Assembly: GCF_036226765.1 (NCBI RefSeq)
Contig: NZ_CP109017.1
Span: 1,751,501 to 1,815,500, forward strand
Length of the DNA: 64,000 nucleotides
Origin: Streptomyces sp. NBC_00670
GTDB taxonomy: Bacteria > Actinomycetota > Actinomycetes > Streptomycetales > Streptomycetaceae
Direction of reading: 5' to 3'
Position numbers and translations under genes: made by a program. Positions within the stretch are counted from its first letter, which is position 1, and each line of letters starts with the position of its first letter. This document shows positions 41,933 through 50,744 of the stretch, in pieces. The notes under the pieces were generated by a model, which did not search any database, was not told the origin of the DNA, and worked only from the letters and a program-made list of their open reading frames with translations.

Positions 41933-42589
41933 ATGACGTACAGCGGAGCGGTGAGGGTCGGCGGTCCGGCCGATGTGCACGAGCTGCAGAACCTGATGAT
42001 CACCAAGATCGCGGTCGGCCCCATGGACAACAACGCCTATCTGCTGCGCTGCCGGGCCACCGACGAGCAGCTCCTGATCGACGCCGCCAACGACGCCCAC
42101 ACGCTGCTCGGCACGATCGGTGACGACGGCATCGCGTCCGTCGTCACCACCCACCGGCACGGCGACCACTGGCAGGCGCTCGCCGAGGTCGTGGCCGCCA
42201 CGGGCGCCCGCACCTACGCCGGCCGGGACGACGCCGAGGGCATCCCGGTCCCCACGGACGTGCCGGTCGACGACGGCGACACGATCCGGGTGGGGCACGT
42301 GACGCTCACCGCGCGCCACCTGGTCGGCCACACGCCGGGCTCGATCGCCCTCGTCTACGACGACCCGCACGGGCATCCCCATGTCTTCACGGGGGACTGC
42401 CTCTTCCCGGGCGGGGTGGGCAACACCTTCAAGGACGCGAAGGCGTTCGCCAGCCTGATCCACGACGTCGAGACCAGGATCTTCGACGTGCTCCCGGACG
42501 AGACGTGGGTCTACCCCGGCCACGGCGACGACACCACGCTGGGCGCGGAGCGCCCCCACCTGCCGGAGTGGCGCGCGCGGGGCTGGTAG
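41933..42589 (+). CDS. MBL-fold metallo-hydrolase (glyoxalase II-like)
   Basis: The 218-residue product has the metallo-beta-lactamase motifs TTHRHGDHWQAL (HxHxDH variant HRHGDH), LVGHTPGSI, FTGDCLFPGG and YPGHGDDT. These are the metal ligands of a binuclear hydroxyacylglutathione hydrolase-like enzyme. Beside an MDMPI-type gene, a mycothiol thioester substrate is plausible but not shown. TAGGCT ends 7 bp before the ATG, suggesting leaderless expression. Confidence 0.88.
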   Translation: MTYSGAVRVGGPADVHELQNLMITKIAVGPMDNNAYLLRCRATDEQLLIDAANDAHTLLGTIGDDGIASVVTTHRHGDHWQALAEVVAATGARTYAGRDDAEGIPVPTDVPVDDGDTIRVGHVTLTARHLVGHTPGSIALVYDDPHGHPHVFTGDCLFPGGVGNTFKDAKAFASLIHDVETRIFDVLPDETWVYPGHGDDTTLGAERPHLPEWRARGW

Positions 42590-42611
42590 CCCCGACGCCC
42601 GCCGGTACGGC

Positions 42612-43085
42612 TCAGGTGGCCGCGCGGCCGTCCGCCGCGAGCGTCGCGACCCGCTCCACCCCGAACGCGTACCCCTGCACCCCGCACCCGGCGATGACCC
42701 CGTCGGCGCGCAGCGAGACGTACGAGTGGTGCCGGAACTCCTCGCGCTTGTGGATGTTGGAGATGTGCACCTCCACCACCGGCAGTCCGTCGCAGGTGTT
42801 CAGGGCGTCGAGGATCGCCACCGACGTGTGCGAGTAGGCCGCGGGGTTGATCACGATCCCGGCGTGGTGCAGCCGCGCCTCGTGGATCCAGTCCACCAGC
42901 TCGCCCTCGTGGTTGGACTGCCGGAAGTCGACCGTCCCCCCGTGCGCGGCCGCGGCCTTGACGCACAGCGCCTCGATGTCGGCGAGCGTGTCCCGCCCGT
43001 AGATCTCCGGCTGCCGCTGCCCCAGCAGATTGAGATTGGGCCCGTTGAGAATCATGATCGGGGCGCTGGCAAGAGTGCGCGACAC
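42612..43085 (-). CDS. aroQ: Type II 3-dehydroquinate dehydratase
   Basis: AroQ forms 3-dehydroshikimate in the shikimate pathway. The 157-residue product has the catalytic Tyr29 in the flexible lid ([12 protein letters not shown]), Asn79/His85 of [10 protein letters not shown], the general-acid His106 in VEVHISN and Arg113 next to KREEF. It is a stand-alone gene, convergent with the MBL gene (22-bp gap) rather than clustered with other aro genes. Confidence 0.96.
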   Translation of the reverse strand: MSRTLASAPIMILNGPNLNLLGQRQPEIYGRDTLADIEALCVKAAAAHGGTVDFRQSNHEGELVDWIHEARLHHAGIVINPAAYSHTSVAILDALNTCDGLPVVEVHISNIHKREEFRHHSYVSLRADGVIAGCGVQGYAFGVERVATLAADGRAAT

Positions 43086-43196
43086 GCTACCTCCGGTCCG
43101 AACGACTCCACCGGCCCGTCCGGACCGCTGCTGTCCCCCGGTCTATCACGGTGCACCGGCGCCGCGACGGCCCGTGGGCCCTCCCCGCGTCCGGGC

Positions 43197-44297
43197 TCAG
43201 GGGTTGACCGCCAGTTCCAGGTAGGCGGCGAAGAGGACCAGGTGGACGCCGCCCTGGAGGGGGGTGGCACGGCCCGGGACCACGGTCAGGGAGCTCACCA
43301 CGACCGTGAGCAGGAGCAGCACCATGTGCAGCGGGGCCAGGCCCAGGACCAGGGGGCCGGGGAGCCAGACGGAGGCGGCGGCCACGGCGGGGATGGTCAG
43401 GCCGATGCTGGCCATGGCCGAGCCGAGGGCCAGGTTGAGGCTGGTCTGCACACGGTCGCGGCGGGCCGAGCGGAGCGCGGCGATGGTTTCGGGCAGCAGC
43501 ACGAGCAGGGCGATGATCACACCGACGACGGCATGCGGCAGTCCGGCCGCCGCCACCCCGGACTCCAGGGTGGGCGACACCCCTTTGGCCAGCCCGACCA
43601 CCCCGATCAGCGCGGCGCCGAGCAGCCCCAGGCTGATTCCGGCCTCCCGCGCGGACGGCCTGCCGGCGTGGTCCTCGGCCCGGATCACCTCTCCCTGCCG
43701 GGTGATCGGGAGGAAGTAGTCCCGGTGGCGCACGGTCTGGGTGGCGACGAACAGGCTGTAGAGGACGAGGGAGGAGACCGCGGCGAAGGCCAGTTGGGGG
43801 GTGGAGAACTCGGGGCCCTGCTTGCTCGTGGTGAAGGTCGGCAGCACCAGGCTGAGCGTGGCCAGCGTCGCCACGGTGGCGAGTGCGGCGCCGGTGCCCT
43901 CCGGGTTGAAGACCGCCGTGCCGTGCCGCAGCGAGCCCACGAGCAGGCTCAGGCCGACCACTCCGTTGCAGGTGATCATCACCGCCGCGAAGACCGTGTC
44001 GCGGGCGAGCGTCGCGCTCTTGTCGCCGCCGTCCGCCATCAGGGTGACGATGAGGGCGACCTCGATGACCGTGACGGCGATGGCGAGCACCAGGGAACCG
44101 AAAGGCTCGCCCACCCGGTGCGCGACCACCTCGGCGTGATGGACCGCCGCCAGGACCGCTCCGGCGAGCACGACGGTCACCAGCGCCACGGCCGGGCCGG
44201 GCAGGTCGCGCCCCCAGGTGAGGGCCAGCAGGACGACCGCCAGCAGGGGCACGACGGTCGTCCACCGCGTGGCGAGCGCCCGGGACCGAACGATCAT
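43197..44297 (-). CDS. Ca2+/H+ antiporter (CaCA family, ChaA-like)
   Basis: The 366-residue membrane protein has about 11 helices and the two inverted CaCA alpha-repeats. One is IAVTVIEVALIVTLM near residue 75, with a Glu in the helix. The other is LLVLLPETIAALRSARRDRVQTSLNLALGSAMASIGLTIP near residue 270. It resembles ionic transporter y4hA/ChaA, which exchanges Ca2+ (or Na+/K+) for protons. It lies upstream of nothing on its strand but neighbours terC, which also belongs to metal homeostasis; their coupling is inference. Confidence 0.88.
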   Translation of the reverse strand: MIVRSRALATRWTTVVPLLAVVLLALTWGRDLPGPAVALVTVVLAGAVLAAVHHAEVVAHRVGEPFGSLVLAIAVTVIEVALIVTLMADGGDKSATLARDTVFAAVMITCNGVVGLSLLVGSLRHGTAVFNPEGTGAALATVATLATLSLVLPTFTTSKQGPEFSTPQLAFAAVSSLVLYSLFVATQTVRHRDYFLPITRQGEVIRAEDHAGRPSAREAGISLGLLGAALIGVVGLAKGVSPTLESGVAAAGLPHAVVGVIIALLVLLPETIAALRSARRDRVQTSLNLALGSAMASIGLTIPAVAAASVWLPGPLVLGLAPLHMVLLLLTVVVSSLTVVPGRATPLQGGVHLVLFAAYLELAVNP

Positions 44298-44409
44298 GAC
44301 GCGATCGTCGCAGAGACGGGATAAGCCCGCATGTCCGGCCGCGGGGCCGGCTGCCGGCCCGGCTGCCGGTCGGGCTGCCGGCCCGGACGCCTGGCCGCTG
44401 CCGGCACCC

Positions 44410-45411
44410 TCACGCGTCCACGCTGTTCTTGGCGGCGCCTTCCGTCTCGGCCTTCGCCGCCCCGGCGGCCTCCTGCTTCCGCGAGGCCATGAGGCTGGTG
44501 ATCGTGGTGACGATCAGGACCACGCAGATCACGCCGAGCGAGACCGGTATGGAGATCTCGGGCACGTGCACCCCGGACTCGTGCAGCGCGTGCAGCACCA
44601 GCTTCACCCCGATGAAGCCCAGGATGACGGAGAGACCGTAGGAGAGGTGCACCAGCTTCTTCAGCAGTCCGCCGATGAGGAAGTACAGCTGCCGGAGCCC
44701 CATCAGTGCGAACGCGTTGGCCGTGAACACGATGTACGGGTCCTGGGTCAGGCCGAAGATCGCGGGGATCGAGTCGAGCGCGAACAGCACGTCCGTGGTG
44801 CCGATCGCCAGCATCACGACGAGCATCGGGGTCATGACCCGCTTGCCGTTCTGCCGGATCCACAGCTTGGTGCCGTGGTAGCGGTCGGCGACACCGAACC
44901 TGCGCTCGGCGGCCTTGAGCAGCTTGTTCTCCTCGAACTCCTCGTCCTCCTCGTCGGCGCGCGCCTCCTGGATGAGCTTCCAGGCCGTCCAGATGAGGAA
45001 GGCCCCGAAGAGGTAGAAGACCCAGGAGAAGCTGGCGAGGATGGCGGCGCCCGCGGCGATGAAGATCGCGCGCAGCACCAGGGCTATGAGGACGCCGACC
45101 AGCAGCACCCGCTGCTGGTACTTCGAGGGCACCGAGAACTTCGCCATGATCAGGACGAAGACGAAGAGGTTGTCGACGCTGAGCGACTTCTCGGTGATGA
45201 AGCCGGCGAAGAACTCCCCGGACGGCCGGCCGCCGCCGAAGACCAGCAGGCCGAGGCCGAACAGCCCGGCCAGGGCGATCCACACGACCGTCCAGATCCC
45301 GGCTTCCTTGACGGACACGTCGTGCGGTTTGCGGCCGATGAAGAAGTCGACGGCGATCAGGGCGGCCAGCCCCACGATGGTCAGAACCCACAGGTTCACG
45401 GATACATCCAC
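44410..45411 (-). CDS. TerC family membrane protein
   Basis: TerC-type proteins are integral membrane proteins linked to tellurite resistance and, in better-studied cases, to Mn2+ export and metallation of exported proteins. The 333-residue product has 8-9 hydrophobic segments, with acidic residues in helices (VDNLFVFVLIM, LFALDSIPAIFGL) and the FKYLR-like QRVLLVGVLIALVLRAIFI segment. GTG 45411 has CCGGAGG 4 nt upstream. The riboswitch-like leader at 45454-45578 supports Mn2+ as the relevant metal. Confidence 0.92.
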   Translation of the reverse strand: MDVSVNLWVLTIVGLAALIAVDFFIGRKPHDVSVKEAGIWTVVWIALAGLFGLGLLVFGGGRPSGEFFAGFITEKSLSVDNLFVFVLIMAKFSVPSKYQQRVLLVGVLIALVLRAIFIAAGAAILASFSWVFYLFGAFLIWTAWKLIQEARADEEDEEFEENKLLKAAERRFGVADRYHGTKLWIRQNGKRVMTPMLVVMLAIGTTDVLFALDSIPAIFGLTQDPYIVFTANAFALMGLRQLYFLIGGLLKKLVHLSYGLSVILGFIGVKLVLHALHESGVHVPEISIPVSLGVICVVLIVTTITSLMASRKQEAAGAAKAETEGAAKNSVDA

Positions 45412-45415
45412 TGCG

Positions 45416-45422
45416 CCTCCGG
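45416..45422 (-). promoter_or_regulatory. terC ribosome binding site able to pair with the leader
   Basis: The Shine-Dalgarno CCGGAGG (45422-45416, minus strand) is the exact complement of CCTCCGG at 45459-45453, the 3' strand of the riboswitch P1 stem. Pairing of the two would hide the ribosome binding site; forming P1 would free it. Confidence 0.65.
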
Positions 45423-45453
45423 TAGTACGTCACGGCAGTCTCGGTCGTGTCAC

Positions 45454-45578
45454 CGGAGGTCTCTTCCACCCGTGCCGCCGGGACGCGGGGTGCGTCCGGT
45501 ACTCGGGCCGACGCCCCGGGATCCGATGTCGGTCCGTACTGACGGGCACGTCGCGCAGATAGGGAGTACTCCCCTCCG
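45454..45578 (-). promoter_or_regulatory. yybP-ykoY-like (Mn2+) riboswitch upstream of terC
   Basis: Read on the minus strand, the leader starts with CGGAGGGGAGTACTCCC, the conserved GGGGAGUA loop of yybP-ykoY RNAs. It ends with GGAAGAGACCTCCGG, the conserved AGACC-containing second loop. P1 is closed by CGGAGG (45578-45573) and CCTCCG (45459-45454). About 125 nt lie between the ends, a normal size. Genes of the TerC family are classic targets of this Mn2+-sensing RNA. The interior helices were not folded computationally. Confidence 0.75.
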
Positions 45579-45586
45579 TACGGACG

Positions 45587-45616
45587 AGAGTACCCGAATC
45601 ACCAAGGAAAGGTAAA
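45587..45616 (-). promoter_or_regulatory. Promoter for the terC leader
   Basis: On the minus strand, TTTACC (45616-45611) and TACTCT (45592-45587) are separated by 18 bp. The predicted transcription start near 45580 falls immediately before P1 of the riboswitch, which is consistent with the RNA element. Confidence 0.5.
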
Positions 45617-45727
45617 GTGAATGGCAAAGGAAAGATCAAAAAGCCAGTTCAGAGCGCCTTTACTCGCACTTGGTGAACGTCTCGGAGGCGAGCGGGGCAG
45701 CCACGGCCAAGGGGCGGCCCCGCCACC

Positions 45728-47671
45728 TCAGCGGTTCCACTCCCGGCGGGCCTTCGCCACGTGCTCCAGCACCTGCCCGAGCACCGGGCTGCCGGCCGGG
45801 ATCTGCGGCGGCTCGTACGTCCAGGCGTGCCCGACCCACGGGTCCGCGAGGTGGTCGTCGGAGACCGGGGTGAGCCGCAGCAGGGCCCGCCAGAGCGGAT
45901 CCAGGAGCGGTCCGTACCCGGCGGCGTCCCGGTCGGCCACCAGCATCAGATGGACGCCCACCGCCGGTCCCTCGTCCGCGAGATAGCGCAACTGGGTCAC
46001 GGCACGGTCGTCGAAGCCGTGCGGGAAGTCGTTGACGATCAGCAGCTGCTCGGCCGTGTCGACGTCCGGGGGCAGCGCGTCGGCCGCGCCGCCGCGGAAC
46101 GCCATCTGCAGCAGGTCCACCCGCTGGGTGAGCGCTCCCAGCACCGACGCGACCCCGGCCGGTCCCGCACCCGGCGGAGCGGCGAGCACGCCGGACCGGA
46201 CCAGGGGCGCGAACGCCTCCGTCCCGGAGCCCGCCGGGTCGATGACGTGCACGGCGAACTCGCCCGCCGGATAGGCCGCGAGCAGCCGTGCGGCGTGGGC
46301 CACCGCCGCGCCGAGGGCGAGCCGGCGCACCTCGCCGGAGTCGGTGAGAGTCCCCTCGGCGGACGCAACGCGCCCGCTGTCGATCCATATGCCGCGCTCC
46401 AGCGGCAGCCGCACCAGCATCGGTATCCGGACGTCCTCGCACTCGGGCAGATGGAGATCGCCCAGGCGCAGCGCCATCGGCGTCTCCATCGGGACCCGGT
46501 AGCCCTGCCAGACGGGGCTGTCCCAGCGGGCGAACGCCGGGGGCAGCGCGGGTTCGACGACGCGGGACTCGGCCCGGAGTTGGGCGAGGTCCCGGTCGAG
46601 CACCGTCCTGGCCTGGTCCACGAGGTCCGCGTACCGTGCGCGGGCCGCCTCCCGGGCCGCGTCGCCCTGGCCGCCGAGACGGCCGCGGGGATCGGCGAGG
46701 GCCGCGTCCAGCTCCCGTTCCCGGCGCTGGTCGGCGAAGTCGACGGCACTGCGGTACGCGGCCGCCGTCCGTGCCAGGTCTTCGAACATGCCCCACACCT
46801 GGTTGTAGAGCCGCTCCTCCAGGGACCAGCCGGTCGCGTCGCCCGCGACCGGCACCGCCGGCTCGCCGGGCGGGGCCGCGGGGGCGGCCGGCGGGGGCGG
46901 CGGGGGTGCGGTGCGCTGCCGGGCGGGGTGCGTGTAGTCGACGGGGCCGCCGCCCGCGTCCGGCAGGCCGTACGGTTCGCCCGTTCCGGCGCCGTCGGTG
47001 GCGTCGGCGGACGGCGGGGAGGGCAGGGGCCGGCTCTGGTGGGCGCCGGGCGCTGCCTGGGCGGCGGAGCCGCCGGAGGGGACGCGCGGCGGCGCCACGG
47101 AGCGGGCCGTTCCCTCCGCCACGGCGTCGGCCACCTCGTCCGCGAGCCGCCGCGCCTCGGCCGCGTCCCGCCCGGCGAGGAGGTCGGCGAAGAGCGCGGC
47201 GAGACCGCCCGCGTAGCCCTGTCCGACCGCGCGCACCTTCCAGGCGCCCTGTCTGCGGTACAGCTCCAGGGCGACGACCGCGGACTCGCTGTCCAGTCCG
47301 GTGACCGTATAACCGGCGATCTCCGCGCCGTCCGGTGCGGTGACCGCCACGAAGGGTGCCGGGAGGGCGCCGAACCGGGCCGGGCCGCCGGTGCCCGGCG
47401 GCAGCGCGAGCAGCACCGTGACCCGGTGCGCCTCCTCGGGCAGCGCCGCCAGGTCGACGGCGAGCCGGTGGTCGGCCGCGACCTGCCGGGAGACCTCGAC
47501 GCCGGGCAGCGCGGGCGTGCCCGGGTGGGCCACCCAGGCGGGCCCGGGCGTGCCGCCCTGGCCGTCGCCCAGTGCCGCGCCCGCCACGATCGGCTTGCCG
47601 GCCGAGATCCGGATCTCCAGACGGGTCCCGGGCAGTGGAAGGTTCTGTCCCCGGACCAGCTCGGCCGTCAT
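45728..47671 (-). CDS. TerD-domain protein fused to an FtsK/HerA-like C-terminal domain
   Basis: The 647-residue product has an N-terminal TerD domain (about 1-175; VRGQNLPLP, VAVDLAALPEE, VALELYRRQGAWKVRAVGQGYAGGL). A Pro/Ala-rich linker follows (about 190-275), then a helical, probably coiled-coil segment (about 285-375) and a C-terminal ~260-residue domain. That domain contains LLIVNDFPHGFDDRAVTQLRYLADEGPAVGVHLMLVADRD, resembling FtsK/HerA Walker B and later strands, but I see no Walker A. It begins 53 bp after the stand-alone TerD gene. The Ter-linked role in stress or defence is inference. Confidence 0.75.
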   Translation of the reverse strand: MTAELVRGQNLPLPGTRLEIRISAGKPIVAGAALGDGQGGTPGPAWVAHPGTPALPGVEVSRQVAADHRLAVDLAALPEEAHRVTVLLALPPGTGGPARFGALPAPFVAVTAPDGAEIAGYTVTGLDSESAVVALELYRRQGAWKVRAVGQGYAGGLAALFADLLAGRDAAEARRLADEVADAVAEGTARSVAPPRVPSGGSAAQAAPGAHQSRPLPSPPSADATDGAGTGEPYGLPDAGGGPVDYTHPARQRTAPPPPPPAAPAAPPGEPAVPVAGDATGWSLEERLYNQVWGMFEDLARTAAAYRSAVDFADQRRERELDAALADPRGRLGGQGDAAREAARARYADLVDQARTVLDRDLAQLRAESRVVEPALPPAFARWDSPVWQGYRVPMETPMALRLGDLHLPECEDVRIPMLVRLPLERGIWIDSGRVASAEGTLTDSGEVRRLALGAAVAHAARLLAAYPAGEFAVHVIDPAGSGTEAFAPLVRSGVLAAPPGAGPAGVASVLGALTQRVDLLQMAFRGGAADALPPDVDTAEQLLIVNDFPHGFDDRAVTQLRYLADEGPAVGVHLMLVADRDAAGYGPLLDPLWRALLRLTPVSDDHLADPWVGHAWTYEPPQIPAGSPVLGQVLEHVAKARREWNR

Positions 47672-47724
47672 CGCCTTCGCCCCCCTGTGCGCTGTCCTGT
47701 CGTGCTGTCGTGCGTGGTGCGGCT

Positions 47725-48303
47725 CTACAGGTGCGGCAGGATCGCCGGCATCAGGTCCTGGAAGGTCCGTCCGTTGGCCGGGGTGCCGAGGGCGGTCATC
47801 GTCCAGCCGGCGCCGGAACGGTGCACCTTGGCCATGATCTGCGCCGTGTAGGCCCCGCCGCCCGCGAGCGTGTAGCGGGCGAGTTCCTGCCCGTTGGTCT
47901 CGTCGACCAGACGGCAGAAGGCGTTCTGCACCTCCTGGAACGTCTGGCCCGTGAAGGAGTTGACGGTGAAGACGATCTGGTCGATGTGGACCGGCACGCG
48001 CTGCAGGTCGACCAGGACCGCCTCGTCGTCGCCGCCCTGCCCCGCGCCGCCGACGAGGTTGTCACCGGTGTGCCGGACGGAGCCGTCGTCGCTGACGAGG
48101 TGGCGGAAGAAGACCACGTCGACCGGCTGCTTGTCCGCGAAGAGCACCGCGGAGGCGTCGAGGTCGATCTCGCGGGTGCGCGTGCCGAACAGTCCGCGCC
48201 GGGGTGCCGCCTGCCAGCCGAGCCCCATGCGCACCGCGGTCAGCGTGGCTCCGTCGCTCTTCTGCAGACTGATGGCCTGACCCTTGGTCATGTTGACGGT
48301 CAC
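47725..48303 (-). CDS. TerD family calcium-binding stress protein
   Basis: The 192-residue product starts MTVNMTKGQAISLQK and has the TerD Ca2+-binding pattern: EIDLDASAVLFADK and SVRHTGDNLVGGAGQGGDDEAV. It also has RVPVHIDQIVFTVNSFTGQTFQEVQNAFCRLVDETNGQELARYTL in pieces. TerD proteins are cytosolic Ca2+-binding proteins tied to tellurite, phage and stress resistance and, in streptomycetes, to development. It is the first gene of a two-gene unit with the TerD fusion. Confidence 0.93.
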   Translation of the reverse strand: MTVNMTKGQAISLQKSDGATLTAVRMGLGWQAAPRRGLFGTRTREIDLDASAVLFADKQPVDVVFFRHLVSDDGSVRHTGDNLVGGAGQGGDDEAVLVDLQRVPVHIDQIVFTVNSFTGQTFQEVQNAFCRLVDETNGQELARYTLAGGGAYTAQIMAKVHRSGAGWTMTALGTPANGRTFQDLMPAILPHL

Positions 48304-48559
48304 GCGCTGTTCCCCTCTCGCAATGTCCCCTGTTGCCGTGGAAGTCCACGGATGACCAGCACTTTACGCAGCGGCACCGACAGTGCCGAGTCCCGGCGGA
48401 GGCTTTGTGTCGGTCTTGCAACACAGTGCGTGCACACCCGCCGGGCGGGTCGGCCCGGCCGCCCCGCACGGCCCGGCCCGCTCCGGCTCCCTCCCCGTCC
48501 GCCCCGTCTCCTCGGGCCCACGAGCCGTCATGCCTTCGTGGCCCCGCGGCCTCATGGCC

Positions 48560-50704
48560 TCAGGCCAGGCCGGCCTCCTTCATCTGCCGCAGTTCCTTCT
48601 TCATCTCCGAGACCTCGTCACGCAGCCGGGCGGCGATCTCGAACTGCAGGTCGGCCGCGGCCGCTCGCATCCGCTGGGTCATGTCCTCGATCTGCTCCGC
48701 CAGTTCGGCGGCCGGCCGGTCGGTGGGGACCGTCGCGGCGGCCTTGCCCCTGGCCGCCTTGCCCTTCGCGGCCGGGGCGTTCCCGACCTGGTGGTTGGCC
48801 AGCGCGGGCACCGGCGCCTTGGCGTCCTTCCCTTTGCGGTAGCCCGTGCCGAGCAGCTGCTCGGTGTCGACGTCCTCGCGGGCGATCTGCGCCACGATGT
48901 CGTTGATCTTCTTGCGCAGCGGCTGGGGGTCGATGCCGTGCGCGGTGTTGTAGGCGATCTGCTTCTCGCGGCGGCGGTTGGTCTCGTCGATCGCCCGTTC
49001 CATCGCCGGGGTGATCTTGTCGGCGTACATGTGGACCTGGCCGGAGACATTGCGCGCGGCACGGCCGATCGTCTGGATCAGGGACGTCCCGGAGCGCAGG
49101 AAGCCCTCCTTGTCGGCGTCGAGGATCGCCACCAGGGAGACCTCGGGCAGGTCGAGGCCCTCCCGCAGGAGGTTGATGCCGACCAGGACGTCGTACTCAC
49201 CGGCGCGCAGCTCGCGCAGCAGTTCGACGCGGCGCAGAGTGTCGACGTCGCTGTGCAGGTAGCGCACCTGGATGCCGAGTTCCACGAAGTAGTCGGTGAG
49301 GTCCTCGGCCATTTTCTTGGTCAGCGTGGTGACCAGGACCCGCTCGTCCTTCTCCGTGCGGGTGCGGATCTCGTGCACCAGGTCGTCGATCTGGCCCTCG
49401 GTGGGCTTGACGACGACCTCGGGGTCGACGAGACCGGTGGGGCGGATGATCTGTTCGACGTGACCGTCGGCACGGGAGAGCTCGTAGGCGCCCGGTGTCG
49501 CCGACAGGTAGACGGTCTGGCCGATGCGCTGCTGGAACTCCTCCCACTTCAGCGGGCGGTTGTCCAGGGCGGAGGGCAGCCGGAAGCCGTGGTCGACGAG
49601 GGTGCGCTTGCGGGAGGCGTCACCCTCGTACATGGCGCCGATCTGCGGCACGGTCACGTGCGACTCGTCGATGACGAGAAGGAAGTCCTCGGGGAAGTAG
49701 TCGAGGAGGGTGTTCGGCGCGGTGCCCGGCGCGCGGTCGTCGAAGTGCATCGAGTAGTTCTCCACGCCGGAGCAGGTGCCGATCTGGCGGAGCATCTCGA
49801 TGTCGTACGTCGTCCGCATGCGCAGGCGCTGGGACTCCAGGAGCTTGCCCTGCTGGTCCAGGGCGGCCAGACGCTCCTCCAGCTCCTTCTCGATGCCGTT
49901 GACCGCCCGCTCCATGCGCTCGGGGCCGGCGATGTAGTGGGAGGCGGGGAAGACGTAGAGCTGCTGGTCGTCGCTGATGATCTCGCCGGTGAGCGGGTGG
50001 AGGGTGGACAGCGCCTCGATCTCGTCGCCGAACATCTCGATCCGGACGGCCAGCTCCTCGTAGACCGGGAAGATCTCGATGGTGTCGCCGCGGACCCGGA
50101 AGGTGCCGCGGGCGAAGGCCAGGTCGTTGCGCGTGTACTGGATGTCGACGAAGCGGCGCAGCAGCTGGTCGCGGTCGATCTCGTCGCCGACCCGGAGCGG
50201 GACCATGCGGTCCACGTACTCCTGCGGGGTGCCCAGGCCGTAGATGCAGGAGACGGAGGCGACCACGATGACGTCACGGCGGGTGAGCAGGGAGTTGGTG
50301 GCGGAGTGGCGCAGCCGCTCCACCTCCTCGTTGATCGAGGAGTCCTTCTCGATGTAGGTGTCCGACTGGGGGACGTAGGCCTCGGGCTGGTAGTAGTCGT
50401 AGTACGAGACGAAGTACTCGACCGCGTTGTTGGGCAGCAGTTCGCGGAACTCGTTGGCGAGCTGGGCCGCGAGGGTCTTGTTGGGTGCCATCACCAGGGT
50501 GGGGCGTTGCAGCTTCTCGATCATCCACGCGGTGGTGGCGGACTTGCCGGTGCCGGTCGCGCCCAGCAGGACGACGTCCTTCTCACCCGCGCGGATGCGC
50601 TGCTCCAGCTCGGCGATGGCCGTGGGCTGGTCGCCGCTGGGCCGATAGGGGCTGACGACCTCGAAAGGCGCCACCGTACGTTCGATCGTGGAAACGGGCC
50701 GCAT
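48560..50704 (-). CDS. uvrB: UvrB, excinuclease ABC subunit B
   Basis: UvrB is the damage-verifying helicase-like subunit of excinuclease. From ATG 50704 the product has 714 residues, beginning [10 protein letters not shown]. Motifs are Walker [10 protein letters not shown] (48-56), the beta-hairpin [12 protein letters not shown], the DESH box VIDESHVT and motif [13 protein letters not shown]-terminal UVR domain ([24 protein letters not shown]) binds UvrC. An in-frame ATG at 50734 would add ten residues. The C-terminus includes a lineage-specific Lys/Ala-rich insert before the UVR domain. Confidence 0.97.
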   Translation of the reverse strand: MRPVSTIERTVAPFEVVSPYRPSGDQPTAIAELEQRIRAGEKDVVLLGATGTGKSATTAWMIEKLQRPTLVMAPNKTLAAQLANEFRELLPNNAVEYFVSYYDYYQPEAYVPQSDTYIEKDSSINEEVERLRHSATNSLLTRRDVIVVASVSCIYGLGTPQEYVDRMVPLRVGDEIDRDQLLRRFVDIQYTRNDLAFARGTFRVRGDTIEIFPVYEELAVRIEMFGDEIEALSTLHPLTGEIISDDQQLYVFPASHYIAGPERMERAVNGIEKELEERLAALDQQGKLLESQRLRMRTTYDIEMLRQIGTCSGVENYSMHFDDRAPGTAPNTLLDYFPEDFLLVIDESHVTVPQIGAMYEGDASRKRTLVDHGFRLPSALDNRPLKWEEFQQRIGQTVYLSATPGAYELSRADGHVEQIIRPTGLVDPEVVVKPTEGQIDDLVHEIRTRTEKDERVLVTTLTKKMAEDLTDYFVELGIQVRYLHSDVDTLRRVELLRELRAGEYDVLVGINLLREGLDLPEVSLVAILDADKEGFLRSGTSLIQTIGRAARNVSGQVHMYADKITPAMERAIDETNRRREKQIAYNTAHGIDPQPLRKKINDIVAQIAREDVDTEQLLGTGYRKGKDAKAPVPALANHQVGNAPAAKGKAARGKAAATVPTDRPAAELAEQIEDMTQRMRAAAADLQFEIAARLRDEVSEMKKELRQMKEAGLA

Positions 50705-50744
50705 GTCATCCACCGTACGACCCGCCACTGACAACGGGGTCCGG

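Larger units (their letters stand above)
45412..45727. other. terC leader and spacer to the TerD-fusion gene
   Basis: This 316-bp region contains, from right to left, a weak GCGGGGC...GCCCCGC hairpin (45692-45723; likely end of the TerD operon), an AT-richer stretch, the terC promoter, the riboswitch and the ribosome binding site. No gene is seen. Confidence 0.7.

Noticed and set aside
48304..48559. Possible small gene between terD and uvrB
   Set aside because: Short open frames here (for example around 48364-48555) are low-complexity, lack a Shine-Dalgarno and show no protein-like pattern.
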